This document shows, in pieces, positions 63,380-64,000 of a stretch of 64,000 bases of DNA. Both the position numbers and the translations under genes were made by a program. Source of the stretch: Streptomyces sp. NBC_01717 (GTDB taxonomy: Bacteria; Actinomycetota; Actinomycetes; Streptomycetales; Streptomycetaceae); contig NZ_CP109178.1 of assembly GCF_036248255.1 (NCBI RefSeq), positions 9,243,001 to 9,307,000 on the forward strand, in the 5' to 3' direction. The notes below the pieces were generated by a model, which had not been told where the DNA came from, made no database searches, and saw nothing but the letters and a program-made list of their open reading frames with translations. Position 1 is the stretch's first letter; every line of letters starts with the position of its first letter.

Positions 63380-63760
63380 GGGACGGGGGAGCCGACCGCT
63401 GCGGTGATGGGGAGGGGTGAGGCGGCGAGCATGAACTCATACCGTCCGTCCTGCGCGCAGGCGGTGGCGAGGGCGTCGAGGTCGAACATCTCGCCGAACG
63501 CCAGACCCATGTGGACTTGGGCGATGAGGTGCAGCGGCTGGAAGGCGTCGATCTCGTTGGGCCGGACCTCCACTCCCCAGGTGTCGGTGATGATCGCGGC
63601 GATCTCCCGCTGATGCAGCCAGGGGGCGGTGTGCAGGGACAGGCCGGGAGCGGGGCCGCCGGCGTAGTCGCCCCACTGGCCGCGCCGCACGCTCATCTGC
63701 CCGGTCCGCACCAGCAGCGCGTCGCCGGACTTCACGGTGCTGCCTTGCTGGATGAGGGCG
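63380..63760 (-). pseudogene. Cyclase / kynurenine-formamidase-like protein, remnant
   Basis: Reverse frame: VKSGDALLVRTGQMSVRRGQ, GLSLHTAPWLHQREIAAIIT, DTWGVEVRPNEIDAFQPLHL and YEFMLAASPLPITAAVGSPV, the C-terminal two thirds of the cyclase superfamily (metal-dependent amidohydrolases). The N-terminal metal-binding HxGTHxD motif is missing, and the last residues (usually NPIA) are replaced by unrelated codons. Confidence 0.7.
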
Positions 63761-63972
63761 TCGCCACGGGCTGCCCGTTGTTCCTGGTGGCGCCCGAGCC
63801 GCTCCAGCAGGTGGCGCGGCTGCTGGCCGCATGGGACGCGATCCGGGCCGAGACCAGCAGGCTGGCGCCCGCTGACGCCCGGCCCGTCGTCGCGGACATC
63901 CTCAGCAAGCGGCAGGCGCTCCCCAGCCAGTGGCTCGCTCTGTTGACCACCCGCCCGGTCGCCGCGGCGTAG
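63758..63972 (+). pseudogene. Unidentified protein, C-terminal remnant
   Basis: DEGVATGCPLFLVAPEPLQQ, VARLLAAWDAIRAETSRLAP and ADILSKRQALPSQWLALLTT look like genuine helical protein and end at TAG 63970-63972. The family is not recognised and no start is present; it abuts the cyclase remnant on the other strand. Confidence 0.4.
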
Positions 63973-64000
63973 TACGCGGCCCGCCACGGCGTACAGGGGG

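Overview
The window looks like an accessory or chromosome-arm region of a Streptomyces (or close relative). The DNA is very GC-rich and nearly all codons end in G/C. The gene content is typical: TetR and MarR regulators, an SsgA-like protein, a large ATP-binding LuxR (LAL) regulator, a GAF/SpoIIE phosphatase, secreted S8 proteases of about 1,250 residues, Sec and Tat secreted glycoside hydrolases, and a mycothione reductase remnant. It is also a decay zone, with remnants of many IS families (rve/IS3-like, IS4, IS5, IS110, IS630, IS1182, ISAs1) and many frameshifted or truncated genes. No tRNA, rRNA or CRISPR was seen.

Layout. 1-3.2 kb: a TetR gene (cut by the left edge) diverges from a redox operon of quinone reductase, NAD(P)-binding protein and Old Yellow Enzyme, with two perfect inverted repeats between them. 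3.5-6.6 kb: pirin remnant, second TetR gene with three repeated upstream sites, a small secreted protein made of three exact 19-residue repeats, and a decayed aldo/keto reductase joined to an arsenite-transporter fragment. 7.1-8.7 kb: an FMN reductase-GNAT fusion divergent from a MarR gene, with a 12-bp inverted repeat over both start codons. 8.8-16.7 kb: mobile-element graveyard with UvrD remnants and a nested IS-in-IS insertion bounded by a 10-bp target duplication. 16.9-23.1 kb: two large regulators in a block of visibly lower GC. 23.3-25.9 kb: IS remnants, a 40-bp perfect palindrome, strong hairpins and a MITE-like element.

26-41.9 kb is the most coherent module. A TrmB/LuxR-type regulator is followed by three paralogous, apparently intact secreted S8 proteases, with a decayed alpha/beta hydrolase and IS fragments between them. 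Each protease gene has a similar 16-bp pseudo-palindrome 76-82 nt before its start codon, which suggests a common regulon for extracellular protein breakdown.

42-51 kb: more IS fragments, decayed LtrA and OsmC genes, then a compact cydA-cydB-cydD-cydC operon (cytochrome bd oxidase plus its ABC maturation exporter) whose reading frames overlap. 51-64 kb: a sigma-factor fragment, two alpha/beta hydrolases (one exported), an SsgA-like protein, a five-module exported glycoside hydrolase resembling GH87 alpha-1,3-glucanases, a frameshifted Tat-exported GH71/99-like hydrolase, and remnants of dimethylargininase, GNAT and cyclase genes. Identifications are by eye from motifs; no database search was run.
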